Notes: a model not told the origin generated them from the sequence alone. 8,506 nucleotides of DNA from Victivallales bacterium (GCA_900769285.1 CAAGGB010000162.1:1-8506); one strand, 5' to 3'; numbered from the stretch's first letter, positions 1-5,890 are shown. Program-made: numbers and translations.

Positions 1-300
1 CTGTCCACAAAAGACACAAAAGAATAAGACTGTTCGCGGAGGAAGCCTAACCCTTTCTGTCCACAAAAGACACAAAAGAAACAAAAGAATAAGACTGTTC
101 GCGGAGGAAGCCTAACCCTTTCTGTCCACAAAAGACACAAAAGAATAAGACTGTTCGCGGAGGAAGCCTAACCCTTTCTGTCCACAAAAGACACAGAATA
201 AACAAAAGAATAAGACTGTTCGCGGAGGAAACCCAACTCTATTCTGTCCACAAGACACGCAAAAAGGCACAAAAAAGAATACGCAGAAAGAAAAACACAA
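1..300. repeat. AT-rich direct tandem repeat array (four units plus a decayed fifth)
   Basis: Direct repeats begin at 1, 57, 122, 178 and 244, each opening with CTGTCCACA. Unit lengths alternate 56, 65, 56 and 66 bases, so the real period is a dimer of about 121-122 bases. The long units differ from the short ones by 9-10 extra bases in the A-rich part (ACAAAAGAA-like). A conserved core, TGTTCGCGGAGGAA, sits in every complete unit; the fifth unit (244-300) keeps only the opening motif and then decays. The array runs off the left edge, so copy number is unknown. It is unlikely to be coding, because neither 56 nor 121 is a multiple of three and the frame shifts from unit to unit. The AT-rich composition contrasts sharply with the GC-rich DNA beside it. 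Function is unknown; an intergenic repeat family is the simplest reading. Confidence 0.9.
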
Positions 301-565
301 AAGCACTGTTTAGCCGTCAGCCATCTCTGCAGACGGGAAGCACCATTCGTGCGTGAGCAGTTGGCAGAGAAACCGTGCCAGGCGTGCAGGACATCCGGAG
401 TGTGTGTGGGGGGCGCAGCCCCATCCTGCAGGCCGGCTGGCTGCATCAGCCCGTGTGAGCGAGCCGATGCGCCAACCATGCGCAGCAGGTGGAGCCATCG
501 TCGGGTCCCCGGACGTGCCGCCTGGCTACGGTCGTGGACAACCACCGTCGAGGTGACCCGCACTC
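301..565. other. Intergenic stretch with no convincing gene
   Basis: Short open frames exist on both strands here but overlap each other. None has a ribosome binding site or a recognisable domain, so I call none. Two structures are visible: a perfect hairpin GGGGC-GCA-GCCCC at 410-422, and a nested inverted repeat at 502-560 described separately. This is the 3' side of the minus-strand coiled-coil genes. Confidence 0.5.
502..560 (-). terminator. Possible 3' hairpin after the coiled-coil gene pair
   Basis: CGGGTC (502-507) pairs with GACCCG (555-560). Inside this, ACGGT (528-532) pairs with ACCGT (544-548). The structure starts six bases beyond the stop codon of the minus-strand gene ending at 566, where a transcript end would be expected. 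There is no T-run after the stem, so it is not a canonical intrinsic terminator. It could equally be a 3' stabilising structure. Confidence 0.25.
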
Positions 566-970
566 CTATTTCTTGAGCGCGTCAGCGGCCTGGCGGATCT
601 GCTCGCTGAGCTGGTCGTGCTCCTCGTAGAGGCTGGCCAGCTTGGGCTCCGCGCCCTGGAGGAGGTCGCGGCGCTGGCGCTCCAGCTCGTCGACCTTGCC
701 CTTGAGCTCGGCGCTCGCGGCGGTGACGCCATTCTCCAGCTTGCGGATCTGTCCCTTCTTGTAGAGCAGCTTGCCGCGCAGACGCGCGAGCTGCTTCTTC
801 TCCAGCGCCTTGTTGCGGCTGTCCTCGCCCGTCTTCGCCTGGACGGCGCAGCCTTCGGCGGCGGCCTCCGCCGCCAGACTCTCCTGCGCCAGCATCAGCG
901 TCGGCAGCGACGCGAGGGCTCCCAGCAGCAGCGCGGCAACCAGCTTCCTTCCCGAATTCCACGTTCTCAT
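566..970 (-). CDS. Secreted coiled-coil protein, paralogue A (134 aa)
   Basis: A small exported protein of unknown function. Residues 1-28 form a signal peptide: a basic N-terminus (RTWNSGRK), a hydrophobic core and likely cleavage after LMLA. From about residue 55 to the end the chain is highly charged and helical, rich in Lys, Glu, Arg, Leu and Gln, as in a coiled coil, with one break near GAEPK (106-110). The mature protein has a single cysteine (C41), which could allow disulfide dimers. The ATG at 970 is supported by AAGGAGA (plus-strand 977-983) six bases upstream. It lies 59 bases downstream of a close paralogue, to which it is about 87% identical, and both are probably on one transcript. 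Lengths and layout recall periplasmic helical chaperones such as Skp, but I see no diagnostic match. Codons are almost all G/C-ending, consistent with strong expression. Confidence 0.85.
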   Translation of the reverse strand: MRTWNSGRKLVAALLLGALASLPTLMLAQESLAAEAAAEGCAVQAKTGEDSRNKALEKKQLARLRGKLLYKKGQIRKLENGVTAASAELKGKVDELERQRRDLLQGAEPKLASLYEEHDQLSEQIRQAADALKK

Positions 971-1013
971 GGCCTGTCTCCTTCTTGTTGCTTGACGGTT
1001 ACGGTTTCTGACA

Positions 1014-1028
1014 AGCGCCTGTGGCGCT
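1014..1028 (-). other. Intergenic hairpin between the two coiled-coil paralogues
   Basis: AGCGCC-TGT-GGCGCT is a perfect six-base stem with a three-base loop. It lies immediately after the stop codon of the upstream paralogue. There is no T-run, so it may be a processing or stability element, or a weak attenuator between the two genes. Confidence 0.3.
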
Positions 1029-1029
1029 C

Positions 1030-1431
1030 CTACTTCTTGAGCGCCTCGGCGGCCTGGCGGATCTGCTCGCTGAGCTGGTCGTGCTCCTCGTAGAGGCTGG
1101 CCAGCTTGGGCTCCGCGCCCTGGAGGAGGTCACGGCGCTGGCGCTCCAGCTCGTCGACCTTGCCCTTGAGCTCGGCGCTCGCACCGGTGACGACATTCTC
1201 CAGCTTGCGGATCTGCCCCTTCTTGTAGAGCAGCTTGCCGCGCAGACGCGCGAGCTGCTTCTTCTCCACGGCCTTGTCGCGGCCGGCCTCAGCCGTCTTC
1301 ACCTGGACGGCACAGCCCTCGGACGCGGGCTCCGACAGACTCTCCTGCGCCAGCGTCAGCGTCGGCAGCGACGCGAGTGCACCCAGCACCAGCGCGGCAA
1401 CCAGCTTTCTTCCCGAATTCCATTCTCTCAT
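1030..1431 (-). CDS. Secreted coiled-coil protein, paralogue B (133 aa)
   Basis: The upstream member of the tandem pair. By my hand alignment 117 of 134 columns match paralogue A, with 16 substitutions and a one-residue gap. Most differences lie in the region just after the signal peptide (residues 32-56). The C-terminal coiled coil from KKQLARLRG onward differs at only three positions. It has a signal peptide with likely cleavage after LTLA (residue 28), one cysteine (C40), and a charged helical body interrupted at GAEPK. The ATG at 1431 has AAGGAGA (plus-strand 1438-1444) six bases upstream, the same spacing as in paralogue A. It is the first gene after the AT-rich promoter island. Function is unknown: a periplasmic or surface structural role is possible, but nothing in the sequence fixes it. 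Confidence 0.85.
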   Translation of the reverse strand: MREWNSGRKLVAALVLGALASLPTLTLAQESLSEPASEGCAVQVKTAEAGRDKAVEKKQLARLRGKLLYKKGQIRKLENVVTGASAELKGKVDELERQRRDLLQGAEPKLASLYEEHDQLSEQIRQAAEALKK

Positions 1432-1611
1432 GGCATGTCTCCTTCTTCCTGGCTTCTGTCTCCAGTCGCAGCGTCGTCAGTTCCCGCCTCCTCCCGCACG
1501 CGCTTCCCGACGCGGCGGGGACGGCCCAGCGAGGCGAGCCCCCTCCTCCCGTGACGGCTCACGGCGTTCGGCGACTCTGCGACCCCATTCTTTCAGTTTT
1601 CGTGACTGACC
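1432..1611 (-). promoter_or_regulatory. Structured 5' leader of the coiled-coil gene pair
   Basis: If the minus-strand promoter near 1620-1647 is used, the mRNA would carry about 180 leader bases. The segment is GC-rich, with a perfect hairpin CCGTGA-CGGC-TCACGG at 1549-1564. A long-range seven-base pairing, GTCGCAG (1465-1471) with CTGCGAC (1577-1583), would close the leader into one domain. I recognise no known riboswitch. No small ORF with a ribosome binding site stands out. Confidence 0.35.
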
Positions 1612-1619
1612 GCAATATT

Positions 1620-1647
1620 ATGATACACCAGAATTTTCAGATTACAA
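1620..1647 (-). promoter_or_regulatory. Sigma70-like promoter for the coiled-coil gene pair
   Basis: Read on the minus strand, TTGTAA (plus-strand 1642-1647) and TATCAT (1620-1625) are separated by 16 bases, in the most AT-rich stretch upstream of the gene starting at 1431. Match to TTGACA/TATAAT is 4/6 and 5/6. It is placed back to back with the plus-strand promoter at 1667-1695. Confidence 0.5.
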
Positions 1648-1666
1648 ATTTATTTTTTCATTTTTA

Positions 1667-1695
1667 TTGATTTTCGGCAATCTTTCGACTATAGT
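1667..1695 (+). promoter_or_regulatory. Sigma70-like promoter reading toward ssb
   Basis: TTGATT (1667-1672) and TATAGT (1690-1695) are separated by exactly 17 bases and lie at the right edge of the AT-rich island. Transcription would start near 1702, leaving about 250 leader bases before ssb. The leader is structured, so this promoter may serve either a long ssb leader or a separate small RNA. Confidence 0.6.
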
Positions 1696-1701
1696 ATGCG
1701 T

Positions 1702-1951
1702 TGTCCACGGTTTGGGTGGCGTGGGAGAGCCGCGAGGTCGCCGGACGGCGGCTGAGGCGTCGTCACCTGAGCCCCGGGACGATGCGAACGCTCTCTAGGT
1801 ACCGTCTGGGATGGTCTGACGCCGGGTGAACCGGCCATGACGTCCCCAAGAAAGACGGGGAGAAGCGGGGGTGGCCTGGTAGAAAAATCGCCGTCCGCCC
1901 TTATTGTATGTAGGTGTCGAACGTTTTCATCCAAGCAGAAGGAGAATCGCC
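1702..1951 (+). other. Structured ssb leader or possible small RNA
   Basis: This 250-base stretch follows a good promoter and contains no convincing ORF. GTCGCC-GGAC-GGCGGC (1737-1752) is a perfect six-base stem with a tetraloop. GGCTGAGG and CCTGAGCC (1750-1773) form an overlapping, competing stem, so the two could switch. ACCGGCCA (1829-1836 region) pairs with TGGCCTGGT (1872-1880) with one bulged base, enclosing TCCCC/GGGGA (1843-1861). A weak -10-like TATTGT lies near 1891, so a second promoter close to ssb is possible. It matches no RNA family I can name. Confidence 0.35.
1939..1945 (+). promoter_or_regulatory. Ribosome binding site that fixes the ssb start
   Basis: AAGGAGA lies six bases before the ATG at 1952. 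An in-frame ATG at 1904 has no such site, and its extra 16 residues do not belong to the SSB fold, so 1952 is the start used here. Confidence 0.8.
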
Positions 1952-2809
1952 ATGCAGTCACTGAACAAGGTCATGTTGATTGGCAACCTGACGCGCGACC
2001 CGATGCCGCGCGCGCTTGCCAGCGGAACCCAGCTGAGCGAATTCGGCATTGCGTGCAACCGCCGTTACCGCAGCCAGCAGGGAGAAGACAGGGAGGACAC
2101 CTGCTTTGTCGACTGCGAGGCCTGGGGCAATGTGGCCGACCTGGCCAACCGCACGCTGACGAAGGGCGCGTGCGTCTATGTCGAGGGACGTCTGCGCATG
2201 GACTCCTGGCAGGACAAGAACACGGGGCAGAACCGCACGCGGCTGAAGGTGGTCGTGGAGACGCTGCAGCCCATTGACCGCAACGCGCAGATGGTGCCCA
2301 TGGGCTTCAATCCCCAGGGCGGCTATCCGCAGGCTCCGATGGGCGGCTATCCGCAGCAGGGATACCAGCAGCAGCCGATGGGCGGCTATCCGCAGCAAGG
2401 CTACCAGCAGCCGATGGGCGGCTATCCGCAGCAGCAGGGCTATGCGCCACAGGGATACCAGCAGCCGATGGGCGGCTATCCGCCGCAGCAGCAGGGCTTT
2501 GCGCAGCCTGGGTATCAGCAGGCGCAGCCGATGGGCGGCTATCCACAGCAGGGCTATGCGCAGCAGCAGGCGCCGCGCGGCGGGTACGCGCAGCCGCAGC
2601 CTGGCTATCAGCAGGCGCCACAGCCGCAGGCGGCGCCCGCAGCCGCCGTCAGCCCGGCGTTCCAGAAGCCCGCGGCGCAGGAGGACGATCTCGTCTATGA
2701 GAGCGTGCCGGCGCCGAAGCGCGAGCAGACGCCCGCCGCGCCGCAGGCCACACAGCCGCCTGTCGCCAATCCCGAGGCACAGGAGGTCGTGGACGACACG
2801 CCGTTCTAG
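1952..2809 (+). CDS. ssb: Single-stranded DNA-binding protein with Gly-Tyr-Gln repeat tail
   Basis: This protein coats single-stranded DNA during replication, recombination and repair, and recruits partner proteins through its C-terminal tip. Residues 1-110 are the OB fold: it opens LNKVMLIGNLTRDP and includes CFVDCEAWG (51-59), KGACVYVEGRL (71-81) and WQDKNTGQNRT (86-96). Residues 120-230 form a low-complexity linker rich in Gly, Tyr, Gln and Pro. It has five exact MGGYP copies (starts 130, 143, 155, 173 and 194), each followed by QQ or PQ and usually GY. The end, DDTPF, is the acidic-aromatic tip that binds SSB partners; the usual form is DDDIPF, so this tip is slightly shortened but intact. 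At 285 residues it is much longer than the typical ~180. The start is set by AAGGAGA six bases upstream. An adjacent promoter and structured leader suggest independent transcription. Confidence 0.96.
   Translation: MQSLNKVMLIGNLTRDPMPRALASGTQLSEFGIACNRRYRSQQGEDREDTCFVDCEAWGNVADLANRTLTKGACVYVEGRLRMDSWQDKNTGQNRTRLKVVVETLQPIDRNAQMVPMGFNPQGGYPQAPMGGYPQQGYQQQPMGGYPQQGYQQPMGGYPQQQGYAPQGYQQPMGGYPPQQQGFAQPGYQQAQPMGGYPQQGYAQQQAPRGGYAQPQPGYQQAPQPQAAPAAAVSPAFQKPAAQEDDLVYESVPAPKREQTPAAPQATQPPVANPEAQEVVDDTPF
2315..2594 (+). repeat. In-frame minisatellite encoding the SSB Gly-Tyr-Gln tail
   Basis: The core CCGATGGGCGGCTATCCGCA recurs five times with only small changes, separated by CAG-rich spacers of variable length. 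The near-identical DNA, including third codon positions, points to recent expansion by slippage or unequal crossing-over. All length changes keep the reading frame. Confidence 0.85.
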
Positions 2810-2848
2810 GCCATCGTATCATCGTCACCGCGCGCGGCCTCGCCAGGG

Positions 2849-2867
2849 AGGGGCCGCCGTCGCCCCT
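2849..2867 (+). other. Hairpin after ssb
   Basis: AGGGGC (2849-2854) pairs perfectly with GCCCCT (2862-2867) around a seven-base loop, about 40 bases past the ssb stop. It has no T-run. It is one of two stem-loops in the ssb-rsmE spacer. Confidence 0.35.
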
Positions 2868-2874
2868 GTCCGCT

Positions 2875-2916
2875 CCGCAGACGCCTGGCCTAGACACCTG
2901 TCGCCGGCGTCTGCGG
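2875..2916 (+). terminator. Long inverted repeat after ssb, possible terminator
   Basis: CCGCAGACGCC (2875-2885) and GGCGTCTGCGG (2906-2916) are a perfect 11-base inverted repeat with a 20-base loop. It sits in the 250-base spacer between ssb and rsmE. It lacks a T-run, so termination is likely only if this organism uses U-free hairpins or the stem acts with a factor. It could also be a protein-binding palindrome. Confidence 0.4.
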
Positions 2917-3059
2917 CGTCTGTCTGCCCGTCAGGCTGCTGCAGTCTGTCTTGTATGGCCCAACAAACTGCCTGAAGTGCTGGAGCGCCATACCGCAAGT
3001 AAGGCCGGCTGACGATTTCCCCATTTCGCGAACCCATTTATTCGGAGACGAGCCGCGCC

Positions 3060-3794
3060 ATGTCCAACCACCGCTTCCACTGTCCGGGCGACCTGCGCCC
3101 AGGACAGTTGGTCACCCTGCCGTCCATGGAGTCGTCCCATGCGCTGAAGGTGCTGCGTCTGCGCCCCGGCGAGACGGTGACGCTGCTCAACGGACGCGGC
3201 GACACGGCGGAGGCGGTCCTTCAGGCGTCGGCCGACGGACGGCGGCTACACGACGCCTGCTGCCTGGTGGGCGACGTGGTTTCCGTGCCGGCGCCGACGC
3301 GACCGGTGCGTCTCTATGTGGCGCCGCCGAAGAGCCACAACATGGAGCTGGTGCTGAAGTCGGCGACGGAGCTGGGCGTGTCGCGCATCACGCCCATCGT
3401 CTGCCAGCACGGCGTCTCGCGCGGCGAGGCGGCGTCGAAGGCGACCTGGCAGGGCTATCTGGTGGCGGCGCTCAAGCAGTCCGGCAATCCGTGGCTGCCG
3501 GAGCTGACGCCGGCCATGACGCTGCGCGAGGCCATCGCCGACGACGACAGCGCCGTCGGCTATCTGGGCGCGGTGCCACGCGACGGCGAGCAGCCGGCGG
3601 CGGCGCCGTGGCGTCGGCCGCTCGGCGTCACGGCGCTGTGGATTGGGCCGGAGGGTGGCTTCACCGAGGAGGAGGAGCGGCTGCTGCGCGCCCATGGCTG
3701 CCTGCCGCTGACGGTCGGTGACTGGATACTGCGCGTGGAGACGGCCGTCGCCGCGCTGCTTGGCTGCCTGAGCCTGCGGCAGCCTGACGACTGA
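3060..3794 (+). CDS. rsmE: 16S rRNA (uracil-1498-N3)-methyltransferase, RsmE
   Basis: RsmE methylates N3 of U1498 in 16S rRNA near the ribosomal decoding centre, using S-adenosylmethionine. The 244-residue length is normal. Residues 1-75 are the PUA-like RNA-binding part (HALKVLRLRPGETVTLLNGRG, 27-47). The rest is the SPOUT knot domain, with KSATELGV (100-107), WIGPEGGFTEEE (194-205) and VGDWILRVETA (219-229). The last motif is normally LGxRILRxETA. Here W replaces the first arginine, in a loop of the cofactor-binding knot; the second arginine and ETA are kept. The GPEGG signature is complete, so I expect an active enzyme. The ATG at 3060 has GGAG 12 bases upstream, a rather long spacing, but the protein begins where the family does. 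It follows ssb after a 250-base gap and precedes an unrecognised gene by 80 bases. Confidence 0.93.
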   Translation: MSNHRFHCPGDLRPGQLVTLPSMESSHALKVLRLRPGETVTLLNGRGDTAEAVLQASADGRRLHDACCLVGDVVSVPAPTRPVRLYVAPPKSHNMELVLKSATELGVSRITPIVCQHGVSRGEAASKATWQGYLVAALKQSGNPWLPELTPAMTLREAIADDDSAVGYLGAVPRDGEQPAAAPWRRPLGVTALWIGPEGGFTEEEERLLRAHGCLPLTVGDWILRVETAVAALLGCLSLRQPDD

Positions 3795-3874
3795 CGGCCA
3801 CGCCCTTCCTCGTCTCCGGCTGACTGGTCCCCCTGCCCTCCTCCACCCGCCACCCGCGAATCTTCACTGCGCTT

Positions 3875-4666
3875 ATGCTTTCCTGTGCTGTCCGAATACC
3901 CGCGCCGTCCCATCAGGACTGGTATGCGCCACTGAGCCGCACCAACCGGCTCAAGTCCATCGAGCTGGAGGCCGACTGCCTCACGGAGACGGCCACCCAG
4001 GAGGCGCTGACGCATCACGGGCTGTCCTGCCTGTGCGCCCAGGATGTGCTGCCGCCGGAGACCATCGCCTTTCTGACCGAGCATCCGAACGAGCGTGACT
4101 TCCTTTCCATCCAGGACGCCATCTTCAACGCCATGCTCTGCGCCGAGTCCGCCGACGCCCGCGTCTTCCCGCTCGACTTCCGCCTGGACCGTCTGCCGCG
4201 TCAACCGGACAAGCGGCTCGTCGTCCCCTGCGCGGAGCTGCTTATGCGCCTGCTGGAGGCGCCACTGGAGACGCCCTTCAGCCTGGCCGTCCAGGTGCGC
4301 CAGCCCGCTCCCTTCCCGACCTCACTGGAAATGCGTCGCGCCCAGGCCATCTGCCGTCAGTCGGGCTCCAGCCGCGTCGGCCTCTACGTCCATTTCCACG
4401 CCGACGACTTCCACGCGGCGGGCGGCTCCATCGCCGCCTTCGTCGACGACTACGCCGAGCGGCTCAAGGCCATCTGCTTCCACTACGACGTCACCCAGGC
4501 CGAGACGCTCTACGACGACGAGCAGGCGGAATGGGCCCAGCGTCTACTCGACGCCCACAGCGACGCCCTCGTCATCTTCGCGCCCAAGACACACGGCAGC
4601 GAGGGTCTGGACCGAATTTGCCGGCAGGCCCTCTCCTGGGCGGACTACTACCATCCCACGCTCTGA
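3875..4666 (+). CDS. Unrecognised 263-aa cytoplasmic protein, possibly TIM-barrel-like
   Basis: I do not recognise this gene. It lacks a signal peptide or membrane segment and has an acidic, globular composition. Several strand-like segments are followed by polar ends: RVFPLDFRLDRL (96-107), FSLAVQVRQP (135-144), RVGLYVHFHADDFH (167-180), AICFHYDVTQ (199-208) and ALVIFAPKTHG (231-241). Alternating with helices, these resemble the strand ends of a sugar phosphate isomerase/epimerase-type TIM barrel; the His/Asp-rich HFHADDFH could bind a metal. This is inference from pattern only. The frame is closed by an in-frame TGA shortly upstream, so the ATG at 3875 is the first AUG. It has no visible Shine-Dalgarno site, unlike its neighbours. 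It lies 80 bases after rsmE on the same strand and converges on murG. Codon use is normal for the region, so I judge it real. Confidence 0.8.
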   Translation: MLSCAVRIPAPSHQDWYAPLSRTNRLKSIELEADCLTETATQEALTHHGLSCLCAQDVLPPETIAFLTEHPNERDFLSIQDAIFNAMLCAESADARVFPLDFRLDRLPRQPDKRLVVPCAELLMRLLEAPLETPFSLAVQVRQPAPFPTSLEMRRAQAICRQSGSSRVGLYVHFHADDFHAAGGSIAAFVDDYAERLKAICFHYDVTQAETLYDDEQAEWAQRLLDAHSDALVIFAPKTHGSEGLDRICRQALSWADYYHPTL

Positions 4667-4698
4667 ACGTCCTTCCAGGCGGAGCATCTCAGCAGGGT

Positions 4699-4722
4699 CT
4701 GGGCTGTCTCCGGCAACCCCAG
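4699..4722. terminator. Weak hairpin between convergent genes
   Basis: CTGGG (4699-4703) and CCCAG (4718-4722) could form a five-base stem in the 78-base gap between two convergent genes, where a bidirectional terminator would be expected. The stem is short and has no T-run, so the call is weak. Confidence 0.2.
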
Positions 4723-4744
4723 CTTCCACGCTCCACGCCAGCGC

Positions 4745-5890
4745 TCACTTTGCGGCGTCGAGCCGTTCCAGGATGAAGTCGACCATGGCCTGCGCGGCGT
4801 GAGGACGCCCGAGGGCCTTGAGGTGTGCGCCGCGTGTCTGCCAGTCCTGTGATGCCTTGAGGAAATCGGCGAGCATGCTAGCCAGACGCTCCGGGGTCGC
4901 CTGCCGCTGCGGCAGATGGATGGCGGCTTGCTGCTGTTCGAGGATGGTGGCGTTGACGGTCTGGTGATCGTCGGCGGCGGAGGGCAGAGGAATGAGGATG
5001 ACGGGCTTGCCGAACAGGGCCAGCTCGCAGATGCTGCTAGCGCCGGCACGGCAGATGACCAGATCGGCGTTCAGATAGCATTGCTCCATGCGCTCCTCGC
5101 CGCGTCGGACTGAGGCGCAGACACCGGCTCGCTCATAGTTCGCCTCCAGTTGGCGGTTGTCCTCGGAACCTGTCAGATGTATGACCTGGACACCGGCGCG
5201 AAGCGCCTCGGGGAGGCGCTCCATGGCCTCCGGCAGCAGCTCGTTGACGGCGCGAGCGCCCTGACTGCCGCCAAAGACCAGCAGTGTCCGCAGGCCATGG
5301 CGCAGCCCCAACGACGGCAGATAGGCCTCGTCGATGACGCTCTCCGGCGCGGCGGCCGCCTGGACAATCGCCTCGCGCAGCGGCATTCCGACCTGGATGG
5401 CCCGCCGTCCCTGTGTCTGCGCCATGTCGGCCAGCGGCAGGGACAGCCCAATGCCCAGCGCCCGGCGCATCAGCAGCCGGTTCGTCTTGCCCATGAATGA
5501 GTTGCCCTCATGGAGCACCAGAGGACATCCCGCCCACGCCGCCATCTGACACAGCGGATACGCCGCGAAGCTGCCCATGCCCAGCACCACATCGGGACGA
5601 AGGCGCCGCAGCGTCCTTCTGGCCGCAAGAAAGCTGCGGACGCAGTCATACGGGAAGCGCAGCAGCGCCAGCGCACCATGCGGCAGCTTGAACGACGGCA
5701 CCTCGCACGTCTCCAGGCCGTAGCGGGCCGCGATGCCCGCCTGCTCCGCCGCATGGCGTCCCGACAGCACCAGCGTCACCTGACGCGCCTCGCCCGACTG
5801 CAGGAATTCCCTGGCTATCGCCAGCGTCGGATAGAAATGCCCTCCCGACGCACCACTGGCGATCACCAAACGCAACGCTCCCTTCGACAT
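4745..5890 (-). CDS. murG: UDP-GlcNAc transferase MurG (lipid II synthesis)
   Basis: MurG adds GlcNAc from UDP-GlcNAc to undecaprenyl-pyrophosphoryl-MurNAc-pentapeptide (lipid I), making lipid II at the inner face of the cytoplasmic membrane. Using the ATG at 5890 the protein is 381 residues. The GT-B fold motifs are in order: GASGGH (13-18), GMGSFAAYP (104-112), HEGN (127-130), FGGSQGA (206-212), RAGASSICE (281-289) and PLPSAADDHQTVNA (301-314). Two motifs differ from the commonest form: GGTGGH becomes GASGGH and HEQN becomes HEGN, while the glycines, histidines and donor-site residues remain. The open frame extends upstream to a GTG at 5956 and another ATG at 5908. None has a clear ribosome binding site; 5890 gives the family's usual short N-terminus. 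It is the last gene of the minus-strand envelope cluster, 66 bases after the lipoprotein gene. Confidence 0.95.
   Translation of the reverse strand: MSKGALRLVIASGASGGHFYPTLAIAREFLQSGEARQVTLVLSGRHAAEQAGIAARYGLETCEVPSFKLPHGALALLRFPYDCVRSFLAARRTLRRLRPDVVLGMGSFAAYPLCQMAAWAGCPLVLHEGNSFMGKTNRLLMRRALGIGLSLPLADMAQTQGRRAIQVGMPLREAIVQAAAAPESVIDEAYLPSLGLRHGLRTLLVFGGSQGARAVNELLPEAMERLPEALRAGVQVIHLTGSEDNRQLEANYERAGVCASVRRGEERMEQCYLNADLVICRAGASSICELALFGKPVILIPLPSAADDHQTVNATILEQQQAAIHLPQRQATPERLASMLADFLKASQDWQTRGAHLKALGRPHAAQAMVDFILERLDAAK

Noticed and set aside
1..300. CRISPR array
   Set aside because: Units are nearly identical along their whole length, with no unique spacers between short repeats.
112..563. 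Minus-strand open frames across the repeat array (64 and 131 residues)
   Set aside because: They arise because the repeat lacks stops in some frames. Unit lengths are not multiples of three, the peptide is Phe/Cys-rich without a domain, and there is no ribosome binding site.
617..1554. Leu-rich plus-strand open frames (158 and 177 residues) opposite the coiled-coil genes
   Set aside because: They are antisense mirrors of GAG/CAG/AAG-rich coiled-coil coding, and they duplicate simply because the real genes do. The minus strand has signal peptides and strong ribosome binding sites.
1737..1800. TPP riboswitch-like CTGAGG and ACCTGA strings in the ssb leader
   Set aside because: The exact CTGAGA and the downstream conserved GGATAATGCCAGCG-type block are missing, and ssb is not a thiamin gene.
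1689..1961. Minus-strand 90-residue open frame overlapping the ssb start
   Set aside because: No ribosome binding site or domain. It crosses the ssb start and the divergent promoter region.
2274..2975. Arg-rich plus-strand frame inside ssb, and the opposite Ala/Ser-rich frame
   Set aside because: These are out-of-frame readings of the Gly-Tyr-Gln minisatellite; composition is repeat-driven and ssb itself is unambiguous.
3560..4204. Minus-strand 214-residue frame across the rsmE end and the 263-residue gene
   Set aside because: It spans two plus-strand genes and their spacer, has no start signal and no recognisable motif.
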